Of a DNA stretch of 64,000 nucleotides, positions 50,839 through 59,612 are shown one piece after another (position 1 is the stretch's first letter; every line of letters begins with the position of its first letter). The notes beneath the pieces were generated by a model, which saw only the letters and a list, made by a program, of their open reading frames with translations, was not told where the DNA came from and ran no database searches. The translations under genes were made by a program, and so were the position numbers. The stretch is from CAYFWF01 sp964346815 (lineage in GTDB: Bacteria > Acidobacteriota > Aminicenantia > Aminicenantales > Aminicenantaceae): positions 1 through 64,000 of the forward strand of contig CAYFWF010000003.1 of NCBI GenBank assembly GCA_964346815.1. Reading direction: 5' to 3'.

Positions 50839-53633
50839 TGCGGATTCCTGTTGCCACATACCGGATTCAATTCAATCCTAACTTCGATTTCACTAAGGCT
50901 AAAAGCTGTGTTTCCTATCTGGCCGATCTGGGCATTTCCGATATCTATGCATCTCCCATCTTCAAAGCCAGGAAAGGCAGTCTCCATGGATACGATGTGG
51001 TGAATCCGGCTGAGATCAATCCTGAGCTGGGGGGGAGGAAGGCATTCGACGAGCTCTCCGCAGCGCTCAATAAATCAGGTGTGGGATGGATTCAAGATAT
51101 CGTTCCGAATCATATGGCCTATGACTACGACAACAAAATGTTGATGGATATTTTGGAAAGAGGAAAAAATTCGAACTTCTTCCGCTTTTTCGATATTGAC
51201 TGGGCTCATCCATCCGGCGAACTCAAAGGAAAACTTCTGGCTCCTTTTCTGGGAAAATCTTATGGGGAGTGTCTGGAAAACCAGGAGATTCAACTGAGCC
51301 TCGATGACGGCGAAATCAGGGTGAAACACTACGATCTGAAATTTCCCCTGTTCAAAAATTCTTATGCTCGAATTCTCAGACACAGATTGGACCAGTTGAA
51401 AATGCATCTGGGAAAAGGCAGACTCATCTGGGAAAAATTTTGTGATCTCTTATCCGTGCTCGAAAGCGAAAAAAAGACCGGGAGAAAATGGAGCAGCGGC
51501 GGTGAACGGCCCTTCAAAGAGCTGCTGGCAGAGATATGTAAAGAGAGCCAGGAGGTGGAAAAACATATCCTCGAGAATATTCGAATCTTCAACGGTATCA
51601 AGGGAGACCCGGACAGCTTCACCTTCCTGGACGAGCTGCTCTCAGAGCAGCTTTTTCGCTTATCCTTCTGGAAGGTCGCGACAGAGGAGATAAATTACAG
51701 AAGGTTCTTCAATGTGAATGAACTCATCTGTCTGAGGACAGAAGATAGAAGCGTCTTCGATCACATCCATTCCTTGATCTTCACTCTTCTCCATGAAGGA
51801 AAATTCACAGGTTTGAGAATCGATCATATCGATGGGTTGTATGATCCTTCCGAATATTTGAAGAGGCTGAAGAGAAAGGCCGGAGATATATTTTTAGCGG
51901 TGGAGAAGATCCTTCAACCCGGGGAAGAGCTGCTGTCCGTATGGCCCGTCCAGGGGACCACCGGATATGATTGGCTCAATCAGGCGAACTCCCTTTTCTG
52001 CGAGAGGAAAAATGCAAAAAAATTTGACCGTTTATACTCCAAATTTGCAGGTTTCACCACTCCATACGATCGGCTGGTGAGCGATAAAAAAAGGCTGATT
52101 ATCGGTCAACATATGGCCGGGGATATCGATAATCTGGCTCAGGAACTGAAAAACTTTTCCCTCCTTTCCAGAAAAGGGCTGGATTTCACCCTTTACGGCT
52201 TAAAGAGGGCTTTAGTCGAGATCATGGCTCAGTTCCCGGTGTATAGAACCTATATCACCGGAACCCGGATCAGAGACAAAGACAGGGATTATATCAGGGA
52301 AGCCGCGGCCAAGGCGAAGAACAAAATTCCGGGATTTTTACATGAGGTCGATTTTGTGGAGCGCTTTCTTTTGGATCGACCAGGTTTATTTTCTGCCCAA
52401 GAAAGACATTACAAAAGGGATTTTGCACTGCGGTTCCAGCAGTTCACCGGGCCTCTCATGGCCAAGGGATTTGAAGATACAGTTTTATACGTTTATAACA
52501 GACTTCTCTCCTTGAACGAAGTGGGAGGAAGTCCTGCCCGGTTCGGAATTCCTCTGGATGCGTTCCACCGATTCATCAAAAAAAGAGCTGAACTTTGGCC
52601 TCACTCGATGAACACGACTTCGTCTCATGATACCAAACGGGGAGAGGATGTCCGGGCCAGGTTGAATGTCTTATCCGAAATTCCGGAGGAATGGGATCGA
52701 AAGATCAGGCTCTGGAGCCGGTTGAACCGAAGTAAAAAAAGACGGGTGAGGGGAGTCAGAATTCCCGACAGAAACGATGAGTATTTCCTTTATCAAACCC
52801 TGACCGGAGCCCTTCCTTTCCATCGAGGGGAGTATTCCTCCTTCATCGAGAGAATGAAAAGATACCTCGTGAAATCTGTCCGGGAAGCCAAAGTCTACAC
52901 GGCCTGGCTGGAGCCCGATTTGGCCTATGAGGAGGCATATGTCTCCTTTATGGAGGATATTCTGGATCCCTCGACAGATAATCCCTTTCTCAGGGAGTTT
53001 CTGCCGTTCCAGAGAAAGATTGCTCATTACGGCATCTTCAATTCTCTCTCTCAGACTCTATTGAAATGTTCAAGCCCGGGCGTTCCGGATATCTATCAGG
53101 GAACCGAATTGTGGGATCTGAGCTTGGTCGATCCAGACAACCGGCGTCCGGTGGCCTTCGAGAAGAGAGAAAAAATGCTGGATGAAATCAGATCCAGTGA
53201 GAAAAAAAAAGGATACAAACTGGCAAAAAATCTCCTCCGGTCTAGAGAAGATGGAAGGATCAAGCTGTTTTTGATTTATAAGGTTCTGAAAGCCAGGAGG
53301 ATGAATTCCGAACTCTTTGAGAAGGGAACGTACATATCCCTTCGTGCCGGAGGAAAATGGGGCCGCCATATTATCGCTTTCGCCCGAAATGCAGGCAGTT
53401 CATGGATGGTAAGTGTAGCCCCCCGTTTTCTCACTCCGATTATCGATGAAAAAAGTCTTCCTCTGGGTGCATCCGTTTGGAAGGACACGTTTCTTATGCT
53501 GCCCGAAAATTGCCCTCTTATTTGGAAAGATGTTTTCTCGGATCAGATGATCAGGAAAGAGAAATCTTTGCCTCTATCTGAAGTTTTTAAAGACTTTCCG
53601 GTGGCTTTATTGATGAATGCCGAAAAAAAGTGA
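50838..53633 (+). CDS. treY: Malto-oligosyltrehalose synthase
   Basis: A 931-aa GH13 enzyme converting the reducing-end alpha-1,4 linkage of maltodextrins to the alpha,alpha-1,1 linkage of trehalose. Family features are the start MRIPVATYRIQFNPNFDF, SDIYASPIFKARKGSLHGYDV, QDIVPNHMAYDY, GLRIDHIDGLYDP and NTTSSHDTKRGEDVRAR. Length suits TreY. The ATG overlaps the treZ stop by one base, so the two are translationally coupled and presumably under the same sigma-54-type promoter. Glycogen or starch-like dextrins are the likely substrate. Confidence 0.95.
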   Translation: MRIPVATYRIQFNPNFDFTKAKSCVSYLADLGISDIYASPIFKARKGSLHGYDVVNPAEINPELGGRKAFDELSAALNKSGVGWIQDIVPNHMAYDYDNKMLMDILERGKNSNFFRFFDIDWAHPSGELKGKLLAPFLGKSYGECLENQEIQLSLDDGEIRVKHYDLKFPLFKNSYARILRHRLDQLKMHLGKGRLIWEKFCDLLSVLESEKKTGRKWSSGGERPFKELLAEICKESQEVEKHILENIRIFNGIKGDPDSFTFLDELLSEQLFRLSFWKVATEEINYRRFFNVNELICLRTEDRSVFDHIHSLIFTLLHEGKFTGLRIDHIDGLYDPSEYLKRLKRKAGDIFLAVEKILQPGEELLSVWPVQGTTGYDWLNQANSLFCERKNAKKFDRLYSKFAGFTTPYDRLVSDKKRLIIGQHMAGDIDNLAQELKNFSLLSRKGLDFTLYGLKRALVEIMAQFPVYRTYITGTRIRDKDRDYIREAAAKAKNKIPGFLHEVDFVERFLLDRPGLFSAQERHYKRDFALRFQQFTGPLMAKGFEDTVLYVYNRLLSLNEVGGSPARFGIPLDAFHRFIKKRAELWPHSMNTTSSHDTKRGEDVRARLNVLSEIPEEWDRKIRLWSRLNRSKKRRVRGVRIPDRNDEYFLYQTLTGALPFHRGEYSSFIERMKRYLVKSVREAKVYTAWLEPDLAYEEAYVSFMEDILDPSTDNPFLREFLPFQRKIAHYGIFNSLSQTLLKCSSPGVPDIYQGTELWDLSLVDPDNRRPVAFEKREKMLDEIRSSEKKKGYKLAKNLLRSREDGRIKLFLIYKVLKARRMNSELFEKGTYISLRAGGKWGRHIIAFARNAGSSWMVSVAPRFLTPIIDEKSLPLGASVWKDTFLMLPENCPLIWKDVFSDQMIRKEKSLPLSEVFKDFPVALLMNAEKK

Positions 53634-53681
53634 ACCTTCCAGGATAATCCCTGCAGTCTGATCCATAGTTTTTCCTACTGC

Positions 53682-53698
53682 ACAGGAATATTTCTTGT
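53682..53698. promoter_or_regulatory. Dyad ACAGGA-N5-TCTTGT, candidate activator site
   Basis: Near-perfect inverted repeat (one mismatch) with the same 5-bp spacing as the dyad at 1487, about 70-90 bp upstream of the sigma-54-type promoter at 53770. Confidence 0.4.
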
Positions 53699-53769
53699 TT
53701 TGTAGGACAGGTATTCCATGATCTGGGATTTTTAAGTTGGGCTTTCCCAAAAGTTTATAGAGGCGTTCT

Positions 53770-53785
53770 TGGCATGTTCTTTGCT
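53770..53785 (+). promoter_or_regulatory. Sigma-54 (-24/-12) promoter
   Basis: TGGCATGTTCTTTGCT with exact GG-to-GC spacing, ending 38 bp before the TPS/TPP start. Confidence 0.77.
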
Positions 53786-53823
53786 TCATCTTCTGAGGAG
53801 GAACTTGAAGACAGATCTTAGCT

Positions 53824-56034
53824 ATGCAAAAATATCGTAAGAATAAAGAAAAGACCGTAGTGGTGGCCAACCGTCTTCCGGTAAGCATTTCTAGAAGAAA
53901 GGATGGGTTGAAGATCCAGCAAAGTCCAGGGGGACTGGCGGCGGGACTGCGCTCTCTAAAGGAAGAGGGTGATGTGACTTTCGTCGGATGGCCCGGATAT
54001 TGGCCCTCCAGTGAGAGCGAGAAAAGAGATATCCAGAAGACATTGATCCATAACTATCAGAGCCACCCCGTATTTATCCATCCCTCTGAAGTCAGCAAAT
54101 ACTATTACGGATTTTCCAATAGAACCCTTTGGCCGCTCTTTCATTATTTACCGAGCTATTGTTCCTATGACCAATCCGAATGGGAATCTTATGAAAGGAT
54201 CAATCAGCAGTTTCTCCAGACCATCCTCGAATCGGCGGATTCCAGAGATATCTTCTGGATACACGATTATCATCTGATGCTTCTTCCTTCCTTGTTGAGA
54301 AGCAGTCTTCCCAAGAGCACCATCGGGTTCTTTCTCCATATTCCTTTTCCTTCTTCCGAGATCTTCCGCCAGCTGCCATGGAGAAGGGAGTTTCTCGAAG
54401 GTGTGCTCGGGGCAGATCTGATTGGGTTCCACACCTATGAATATGTCCGGCACTTTTTGAGCAGCGTGCTGCGGCTGCTCGGGTATGAACACGAATTCGG
54501 CTCCATAAATATCGATAACAGAGTAGTGAAAGTAGAAAATTTTCCAATGGGTGTCGACGTCGGACACATGGAAAGGCTTTTGGACAAGCCGTCCGTAAAA
54601 AAAGAGGTTGAGAGTTTAAGAGAGAATTATGAGGCGGATAAAAGAAAGATCATCCTCTCAGTAGACCGCCTGGACTACACCAAAGGAATACCCAATCGGC
54701 TGGAAGGATTGGAATTGTTTCTAGAAAAACATCCGGAATGGCATAACCGGTTCATCTCCATTATGCTGTGCGTGCCTTCCAGAACCAAAGTCAAGCAGTA
54801 TTCTCTTCTCAAAGAAAACATCGATCGGCTGGTAGGCAGGATCAACGGACGGTTCGGAAAACCGGGCTGGATTCCGGTTCATTACATGTACCGGTCGCTT
54901 CCTTTCGAAAAACTGGTGCCTCTTTATGAAGCGGCAGATATCGCCCTGGTAAGCCCCCTCCGTGACGGGATGAATCTGGTAGCCAAAGAGTACGTGGCGG
55001 CAAAAACCGACCATAGAGGAGTTCTTGTTCTCAGTGAGACCGCAGGAGCCGCCTTCGAGCTGGGAGAGGCTCTGTTGGTGAACGTCAACAATAAAGTCGA
55101 TCTGGCCTCGGCTCTGAACCAGGCATTGAGCATGAAGCAGGAGGAACAGGAGTCGAGAATCAAAACAATGAGATCCAGACTCGCCGAGTATGACATCTAC
55201 CGCTGGGTTCACAGTTTCATCGAAAGTTTGAACGGGACCAAGAAGGTTCAAGCGCAGCGGGAGCACCGGAGGTTAAAGGGTCAATGGAAATCCAGGCTTC
55301 TCGCCGATTTCAAAGGAGCGAAGAATCGACTTTTGCTCCTGGACTATGATGGAACCCTGATTCCTTTCGCCGACCAGCCGGATCAAGCGAAGCCGGATAT
55401 CGGATTGATCAGATATTTGAAGATGCTGACCAGTGATTCCAAAAACACTCTGGTTATCATCAGCGGAAGAGACCGTTCGTTTATGGAAAAATGGTTGGGA
55501 AAGATACCTTGTGGTCTGGTCGCTGAACACGGAGCCTGGATCAAAAAAAGTCTCCAGGAGGGTTGGCAAGAGTCGAACAATTTTTCCAGCAGATGGAAGA
55601 GACTGTTGAAACCTGTTCTCCAAGATTATTTGGTGCGAGTTCCAGGATCTCTCATTGAAGAAAAAGAGTACGGCATAGCCTGGCATTATCGGAAAGCAGA
55701 TCCTGAGCTGGGTGAAATCAGAGCAGGTGAGCTGGTCGATTACCTGACCGATTTTTTAGCCAATGAGGATCTTCACGTGATGCATGGGAATAAAGTCGTG
55801 GAGGTAAGAAATTCGGAAATTAACAAAGGAAGAGGAATCATGCCGTGGCTGACGGGTAAAAGGTGGGATTTCATACTTGCCGTCGGTGACGACTGGACTG
55901 ATGAAGATTTGTTCAAGATATTGCCTTCTTCTGCTTTTTCAGTTAAGGTTTCCTATGGTCCCACGGAAGCCAAATATTTTCTGGACTCTCCCCAGGCAGC
56001 CAGAAAACTGGTCCTGGAGTTGGCCAAAGCCTGA
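53824..56034 (+). CDS. Bifunctional trehalose-6-phosphate synthase/phosphatase
   Basis: A 736-aa fusion. Residues 1-470 are an OtsA-type GT20 synthase: VVVANRLPVSISRR, SPGGLAAGLRSL, WIHDYHLMLLPSLLR, SVDRLDYTKGIPNRL and PLRDGMNLVAKEYVAA. Residues about 495-736 are an OtsB-type phosphatase, with LLDYDGTLIPFADQP (Asp507, Asp509), IISGRDRS and VGDDWTDEDLF. It makes trehalose from UDP- or ADP-glucose and glucose 6-phosphate in one protein. GAGGAGG lies 21 bases before the ATG, further than usual, and no better in-frame start is visible. A sigma-54-type promoter precedes it. Confidence 0.94.
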   Translation: MQKYRKNKEKTVVVANRLPVSISRRKDGLKIQQSPGGLAAGLRSLKEEGDVTFVGWPGYWPSSESEKRDIQKTLIHNYQSHPVFIHPSEVSKYYYGFSNRTLWPLFHYLPSYCSYDQSEWESYERINQQFLQTILESADSRDIFWIHDYHLMLLPSLLRSSLPKSTIGFFLHIPFPSSEIFRQLPWRREFLEGVLGADLIGFHTYEYVRHFLSSVLRLLGYEHEFGSINIDNRVVKVENFPMGVDVGHMERLLDKPSVKKEVESLRENYEADKRKIILSVDRLDYTKGIPNRLEGLELFLEKHPEWHNRFISIMLCVPSRTKVKQYSLLKENIDRLVGRINGRFGKPGWIPVHYMYRSLPFEKLVPLYEAADIALVSPLRDGMNLVAKEYVAAKTDHRGVLVLSETAGAAFELGEALLVNVNNKVDLASALNQALSMKQEEQESRIKTMRSRLAEYDIYRWVHSFIESLNGTKKVQAQREHRRLKGQWKSRLLADFKGAKNRLLLLDYDGTLIPFADQPDQAKPDIGLIRYLKMLTSDSKNTLVIISGRDRSFMEKWLGKIPCGLVAEHGAWIKKSLQEGWQESNNFSSRWKRLLKPVLQDYLVRVPGSLIEEKEYGIAWHYRKADPELGEIRAGELVDYLTDFLANEDLHVMHGNKVVEVRNSEINKGRGIMPWLTGKRWDFILAVGDDWTDEDLFKILPSSAFSVKVSYGPTEAKYFLDSPQAARKLVLELAKA

Positions 56035-56064
56035 AAGCAGCAGACATCTGGATCGATATCAACG

Positions 56065-57003
56065 ATGTTGTTTAAAGAAACCGAAAGACTGAATCCCGGA
56101 CTTTTAGGGGACAGCCATGATCCGAAAGATCCGAGAGTGGGAGAAATCGTGACGTTCCTTCCCCGGGATTACCAATCGGCACATGTCGTCATACTGGGCT
56201 GCCCTGAAGACGAAGGAATCAGGAGAAACAGAGGAATACCTGGGGCACGAAGCGCTCCCAGGGAGATCCGTCGCGCATTTTACCAGCTTGCACTGAACGA
56301 GACCATTCAATCGCAAATGATTTTTGACTTAGGGGATGTAAAAATCGGAGGGACCCTAGAAGAGACTCATGTGCGGTTGAGGCGGGTGGTGGGACGTATT
56401 CTGGAGGACGGGAAAATGGCTGTCGTTTTGGGGGGAGGAAACGACATTTCCTATCCCGATTGTGCCGCTCTGGCAGAGGTGAAAAAAGATGTGATTGTAT
56501 TCAACATCGACAAGCACTTCGATGTGCGGGACCTATCTCCAAGAAACAGCGGGACTGCTTACCGTCAGCTGCTCGAAGAGAGGCTCATCGCCCCTGAAAG
56601 ATTTTATGAAATGGGCTCTGAAGAATTTGCCAATTCACCGGCGTACAGGGATTACCTGGAGAGAAAAGGTGTGCACATTTATTCCCTGGACGAGATGCGC
56701 TCTTACGGGATCGAAGCATTGTTTCAGAATATATTGAGCAGCAACACCCATGATGCCGTTTTCTGGGGATTCGATCTGGATGCAGTGAGGGATGCCGATG
56801 CACCTGGTGTCAGCGCCAGATATCCTACCGGGTTGACTGCCAGGGAGATCATCCGAATCGCTGGAATCGCTGGGGAGAGAACAGACTTTGGCGTTTTAGA
56901 ATTTACAGAAGTCAACCCAGAGTTGGATATCGATAACCGAACAGGAAAATTGACCGCCATATTGATCCATACCTTTCTCTCATCCAGGAAATTTACGGCA
57001 TGA
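56065..57003 (+). CDS. Arginase/formimidoylglutamase-family protein with an altered metal motif
   Basis: A 312-aa ureohydrolase-fold protein. Metal motifs are GGGNDISYP near residue 123 (the usual His of GGxHxxS is Asn), FNIDKHFDVRD near 148 (DxHxD form) and GFDLDAVRDADAPG near 236. The family includes arginase, agmatinase and formimidoylglutamase; the GGGND variant resembles arginase-like proteins I recall from other phyla whose substrates are unproven. The first Mn ligand may be lost or replaced. It begins 30 bp after the TPS/TPP gene and may be co-transcribed with it. Confidence 0.82.
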   Translation: MLFKETERLNPGLLGDSHDPKDPRVGEIVTFLPRDYQSAHVVILGCPEDEGIRRNRGIPGARSAPREIRRAFYQLALNETIQSQMIFDLGDVKIGGTLEETHVRLRRVVGRILEDGKMAVVLGGGNDISYPDCAALAEVKKDVIVFNIDKHFDVRDLSPRNSGTAYRQLLEERLIAPERFYEMGSEEFANSPAYRDYLERKGVHIYSLDEMRSYGIEALFQNILSSNTHDAVFWGFDLDAVRDADAPGVSARYPTGLTAREIIRIAGIAGERTDFGVLEFTEVNPELDIDNRTGKLTAILIHTFLSSRKFTA

Positions 57004-57043
57004 CAAAGTACCATCATTCTCGGAAAGGAGGCTAACGGATAAA

Positions 57044-57268
57044 ATGTGGGGAGATCATTGGATGTTCGGAGGATTTATGTGGATTTTTTGGATTTTTCTG
57101 CTCGCAGGTTTGATCTTGCTGATCTGGTGGATCATCAAACAAAGCCAAAAGAGCGATTTTCAAAGCAGAGAGGATGCATTGGATATCTTGAAGAAGAGAT
57201 ACGCAAAAGGAGAAATCGATAAAGAAGAATTCGAACAGAAAAAAAGAGATATTCTATCTCAAGATTAG
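57044..57268 (+). CDS. SHOCT-domain small membrane protein
   Basis: A 74-aa protein with one N-terminal transmembrane helix (FMWIFWIFLLAGLILLIWWII) and a C-terminal SHOCT domain (ALDILKKRYAKGEIDKEEFEQKKRDIL). SHOCT is a short oligomerisation motif; such proteins are widespread and functionally unassigned. AAAGGAGG lies 12 bases before the ATG. It is the first of two small membrane genes before the second sigma-54 activator. Confidence 0.88.
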   Translation: MWGDHWMFGGFMWIFWIFLLAGLILLIWWIIKQSQKSDFQSREDALDILKKRYAKGEIDKEEFEQKKRDILSQD

Positions 57269-57280
57269 AGAGGAGGCATT

Positions 57281-57475
57281 ATGATTCCACAAATCGGACT
57301 TATGATTGGTCTCTATATCGTGACCCGAATGTTTCAGCTCCTGCTTCCTCAGGGAGAGCGGAGACAAAATGTTTTTGTTACGATTCTGGCAGGAATAACC
57401 ATCGTGGTGACAGTGTTTGTCATCGCAGACCTTTTCATCAGAGGAACGGCGAATATTTCCATTAGCGGTTACTGA
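57281..57475 (+). CDS. Small hypothetical membrane protein
   Basis: A 64-aa protein with two likely transmembrane helices (about 2-20 and 32-52) separated by a polar loop (LPQGERRQN). GAGAGGAGG precedes the ATG by 5 bases. It lies 12 bp after the SHOCT gene and 24 bp before the activator gene, so all three probably form one transcript. I recognise no family. Confidence 0.7.
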   Translation: MIPQIGLMIGLYIVTRMFQLLLPQGERRQNVFVTILAGITIVVTVFVIADLFIRGTANISISGY

Positions 57476-57499
57476 AGGAACACCCAAAAAGGGTCAATC

Positions 57500-58909
57500 A
57501 TGGCAAACGTCTTGATCATCGACGATGACAAGCTGGTTTGCGATTCCATCGCCAATGTCATAAAGGAAATGGGGCATAATCCCACCTGTGTTTTCACACT
57601 CAATGAAGGATTGGAAAAGGCCCGTTCAGAAGACTTCGAAGTGGTTTTTCTGGATGTGCGCATGCCCGACGGTTCCGGTCTGGATATCCTTCAAGACATC
57701 CAGAAAACATCAACTTTTCCGGAGGTCATTATCATCACCGGATACGGCGATCCTGATGGGGCCGAACTGGCTATAAAAAATGGAGCATGGGATTACATCG
57801 AAAAACCCCTTTCTGTGAGGGAAATAAAGCTTCCTTTCAGAAGGGCTCTGCAGTACTATAAGGAAAAAAAGAGGACAGCCACCTCGGTCAGCCTGAAGAG
57901 AAAGGGGATCGTCGGGGAAAGCGCTCAGATTTCCTCCTCCATGGATATCGTTGCCCAGGCCGCTACAAGCGATGCCAATGTCCTTATAGAGGGGGAGACC
58001 GGTACAGGAAAGGAGCTGTTTGCCTGGGCAGTGCACCACAACAGCTCCAGGGCGGATAATAATTTTGTGGTGGTGGATTGTGCGGCACTACCCGAGACCC
58101 TGGTGGAGAGCGTTCTTTTCGGCCACAGGAAAGGCGCCTTTACCGGTGCTGACCGCACCCAGGAGGGCTTGATCAAACAAGCGGATAAAGGAACTCTTTT
58201 TCTGGATGAAGTGGGGGAACTTCCCCTTCCCATTCAAAAATCCTTCCTCAGAGTACTCCAGGAGCGGAAGTTCCGTCCGGTAGGGGGAAGGCAAGAGGTA
58301 AGAAGTGATTTTCGTTTGGTGGCGGCTACCAACAGGGATCTGGAAAAGATGGTCGAAGAAGGGAAATTCAGAGAGGACCTTCTCCACCGTATCCGGACCT
58401 TGGTCATCAAGCTGCCACCTCTCAGAGATATTCCGGAAGACTTGGAGGATCTGGTTACCTATTACCTCCGGAAACTCTGCAGCAAGTATGAAGTAAGCAT
58501 TAAAGGCATTTCTCCCGGATTCTGGGATGTTCTCCGCTCTTATGACTGGCCGGGTAACACCAGGGAACTCATACAGGCTTTGGAAAGGGCCGTTATTGCG
58601 GCCCAGAATGAATCCACCCTTTTTCCCATGCATTTGCCCCATCACATCCGCATCAAGCTGGCTCGGGCATCGGTAGGGAACAGGACAGACAAGCGAATCA
58701 GCCTGCGGAAGGGTGCGGAATCATCAAATGAGCTGCCCACTCTTCAAGATCTCCGTGACGCTGCAGTGGCTGACGTGGAAAAACAGTATTTGAGCGATTT
58801 GATGAAGGTTACCGGCAGGGACATCAAACAGGCCTGCAGGATTTCCGGACTCTCCAGGTCTCGTCTGTATACTTTACTGAAGAAGCACCATATATCTCCT
58901 TCCCGCTGA
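57500..58909 (+). CDS. NtrC-family sigma-54-dependent response regulator (copy 2)
   Basis: A 469-aa paralogue of the activator at 34602, with the same plan: receiver (Asp52 in VFLDVRMPDGSG), AAA+ domain with GETGTGKE, GHRKGAFTGADRTQEG containing the sigma-54 contact loop, TLFLDEVGELPLP, and a Fis-type HTH ISGLSRSRLYTLLKKHH. No kinase gene is adjacent, so it may share the kinases of the first cluster. A small receiver-like gene with a sigma-54-type promoter follows, repeating the arrangement at 34.6-36.6 kb. Confidence 0.95.
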   Translation: MANVLIIDDDKLVCDSIANVIKEMGHNPTCVFTLNEGLEKARSEDFEVVFLDVRMPDGSGLDILQDIQKTSTFPEVIIITGYGDPDGAELAIKNGAWDYIEKPLSVREIKLPFRRALQYYKEKKRTATSVSLKRKGIVGESAQISSSMDIVAQAATSDANVLIEGETGTGKELFAWAVHHNSSRADNNFVVVDCAALPETLVESVLFGHRKGAFTGADRTQEGLIKQADKGTLFLDEVGELPLPIQKSFLRVLQERKFRPVGGRQEVRSDFRLVAATNRDLEKMVEEGKFREDLLHRIRTLVIKLPPLRDIPEDLEDLVTYYLRKLCSKYEVSIKGISPGFWDVLRSYDWPGNTRELIQALERAVIAAQNESTLFPMHLPHHIRIKLARASVGNRTDKRISLRKGAESSNELPTLQDLRDAAVADVEKQYLSDLMKVTGRDIKQACRISGLSRSRLYTLLKKHHISPSR

Positions 58910-58930
58910 GACACTTCCGCCGCTCTCAAA

Positions 58931-58947
58931 TTCCTGCAAAGCAGGAA
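58931..58947. promoter_or_regulatory. Dyad TTCCTGC-N3-GCAGGAA, candidate activator site
   Basis: Perfect 7-bp arms. The right arm also pairs with the following TCCTTT as GCAGGA-N4-TCCTTT, like the spacing at 47265. It lies about 125 bp upstream of the sigma-54-type promoter at 59070. Confidence 0.4.
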
Positions 58948-59069
58948 ACGTCCTTTTTGATGAAACTCGATCCGATCAGGAAGATGCCGCATCTGCTGGA
59001 AAAATTCCCTTGCATTTTCCCCAAGGAAGAGCCTGATTTGTGCTAATTATTTATGGCCCAGCGATTATT

Positions 59070-59085
59070 TGGCATGTTTTTTGTT
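59070..59085 (+). promoter_or_regulatory. Sigma-54 (-24/-12) promoter
   Basis: TGGCATGTTTTTTGTT with correct spacing and GT at -12, ending 60 bp before the gene at 59146. Confidence 0.6.
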
Positions 59086-59145
59086 TATTCAGTTTATGCA
59101 AACAGATGATCAGCGATCATTGACCTGATTTTTATGGAGTCTCAC

Positions 59146-59514
59146 ATGGAAGTTTTTCTGTATTCTTCAGAGATCGAGGGAAAAGAAAAAGAAATAGAGA
59201 GTATGATGGAGAAGCTCCTTCCTGCCCATCGACTGGATGTTCTCAGGTCCATAGATAATCTTTCAAAAAAACTCCAGGAGGCCTGGAAGGAAAGGCCTAT
59301 CGTCGTAATCTTGGCCCACAAAATAGATGAGCTCATCGATCTCGTGTCGATAAGGGAACAGCTGCACGCGGTTCGCTTGATTCTTATCCTTCCCGATGCA
59401 GAGGAAGGGACGATCTCTTTGGCCCATCGCCTTCGGCCGAATTATCTTACTTATTTCCACAGAGGTGTAGAGGAATTGAAGGCAGTGCTGGAAAAGATGA
59501 TGATGATGAATTGA
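59146..59514 (+). CDS. Small receiver-like protein of unknown function (copy 2)
   Basis: A 122-aa soluble protein similar to the one at 36241-36603. It opens MEVFLYSSEIEGKEKEIES (compare MRVIFFAPEIEGDGSRL) and shares VRLILILPDAEEGTISLAHRLRPNYLTYF with the other copy's LPLILILPDYEPETLKLAHLL. The strand-helix order resembles a receiver without phospho-Asp. I chose the ATG at 59146 because GGAG lies 7 bases upstream. The position after an activator gene is conserved between copies. Function is unknown. Confidence 0.7.
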   Translation: MEVFLYSSEIEGKEKEIESMMEKLLPAHRLDVLRSIDNLSKKLQEAWKERPIVVILAHKIDELIDLVSIREQLHAVRLILILPDAEEGTISLAHRLRPNYLTYFHRGVEELKAVLEKMMMMN

Positions 59515-59612
59515 GCTTTTGATGAATGAATAAGACATCCAGAAAAAAGAAAAAAAGATAGAAATTTGAATGAGATTAAAACAATACGAAAAAACAAAAT
59601 TAAGGAGTTAAG

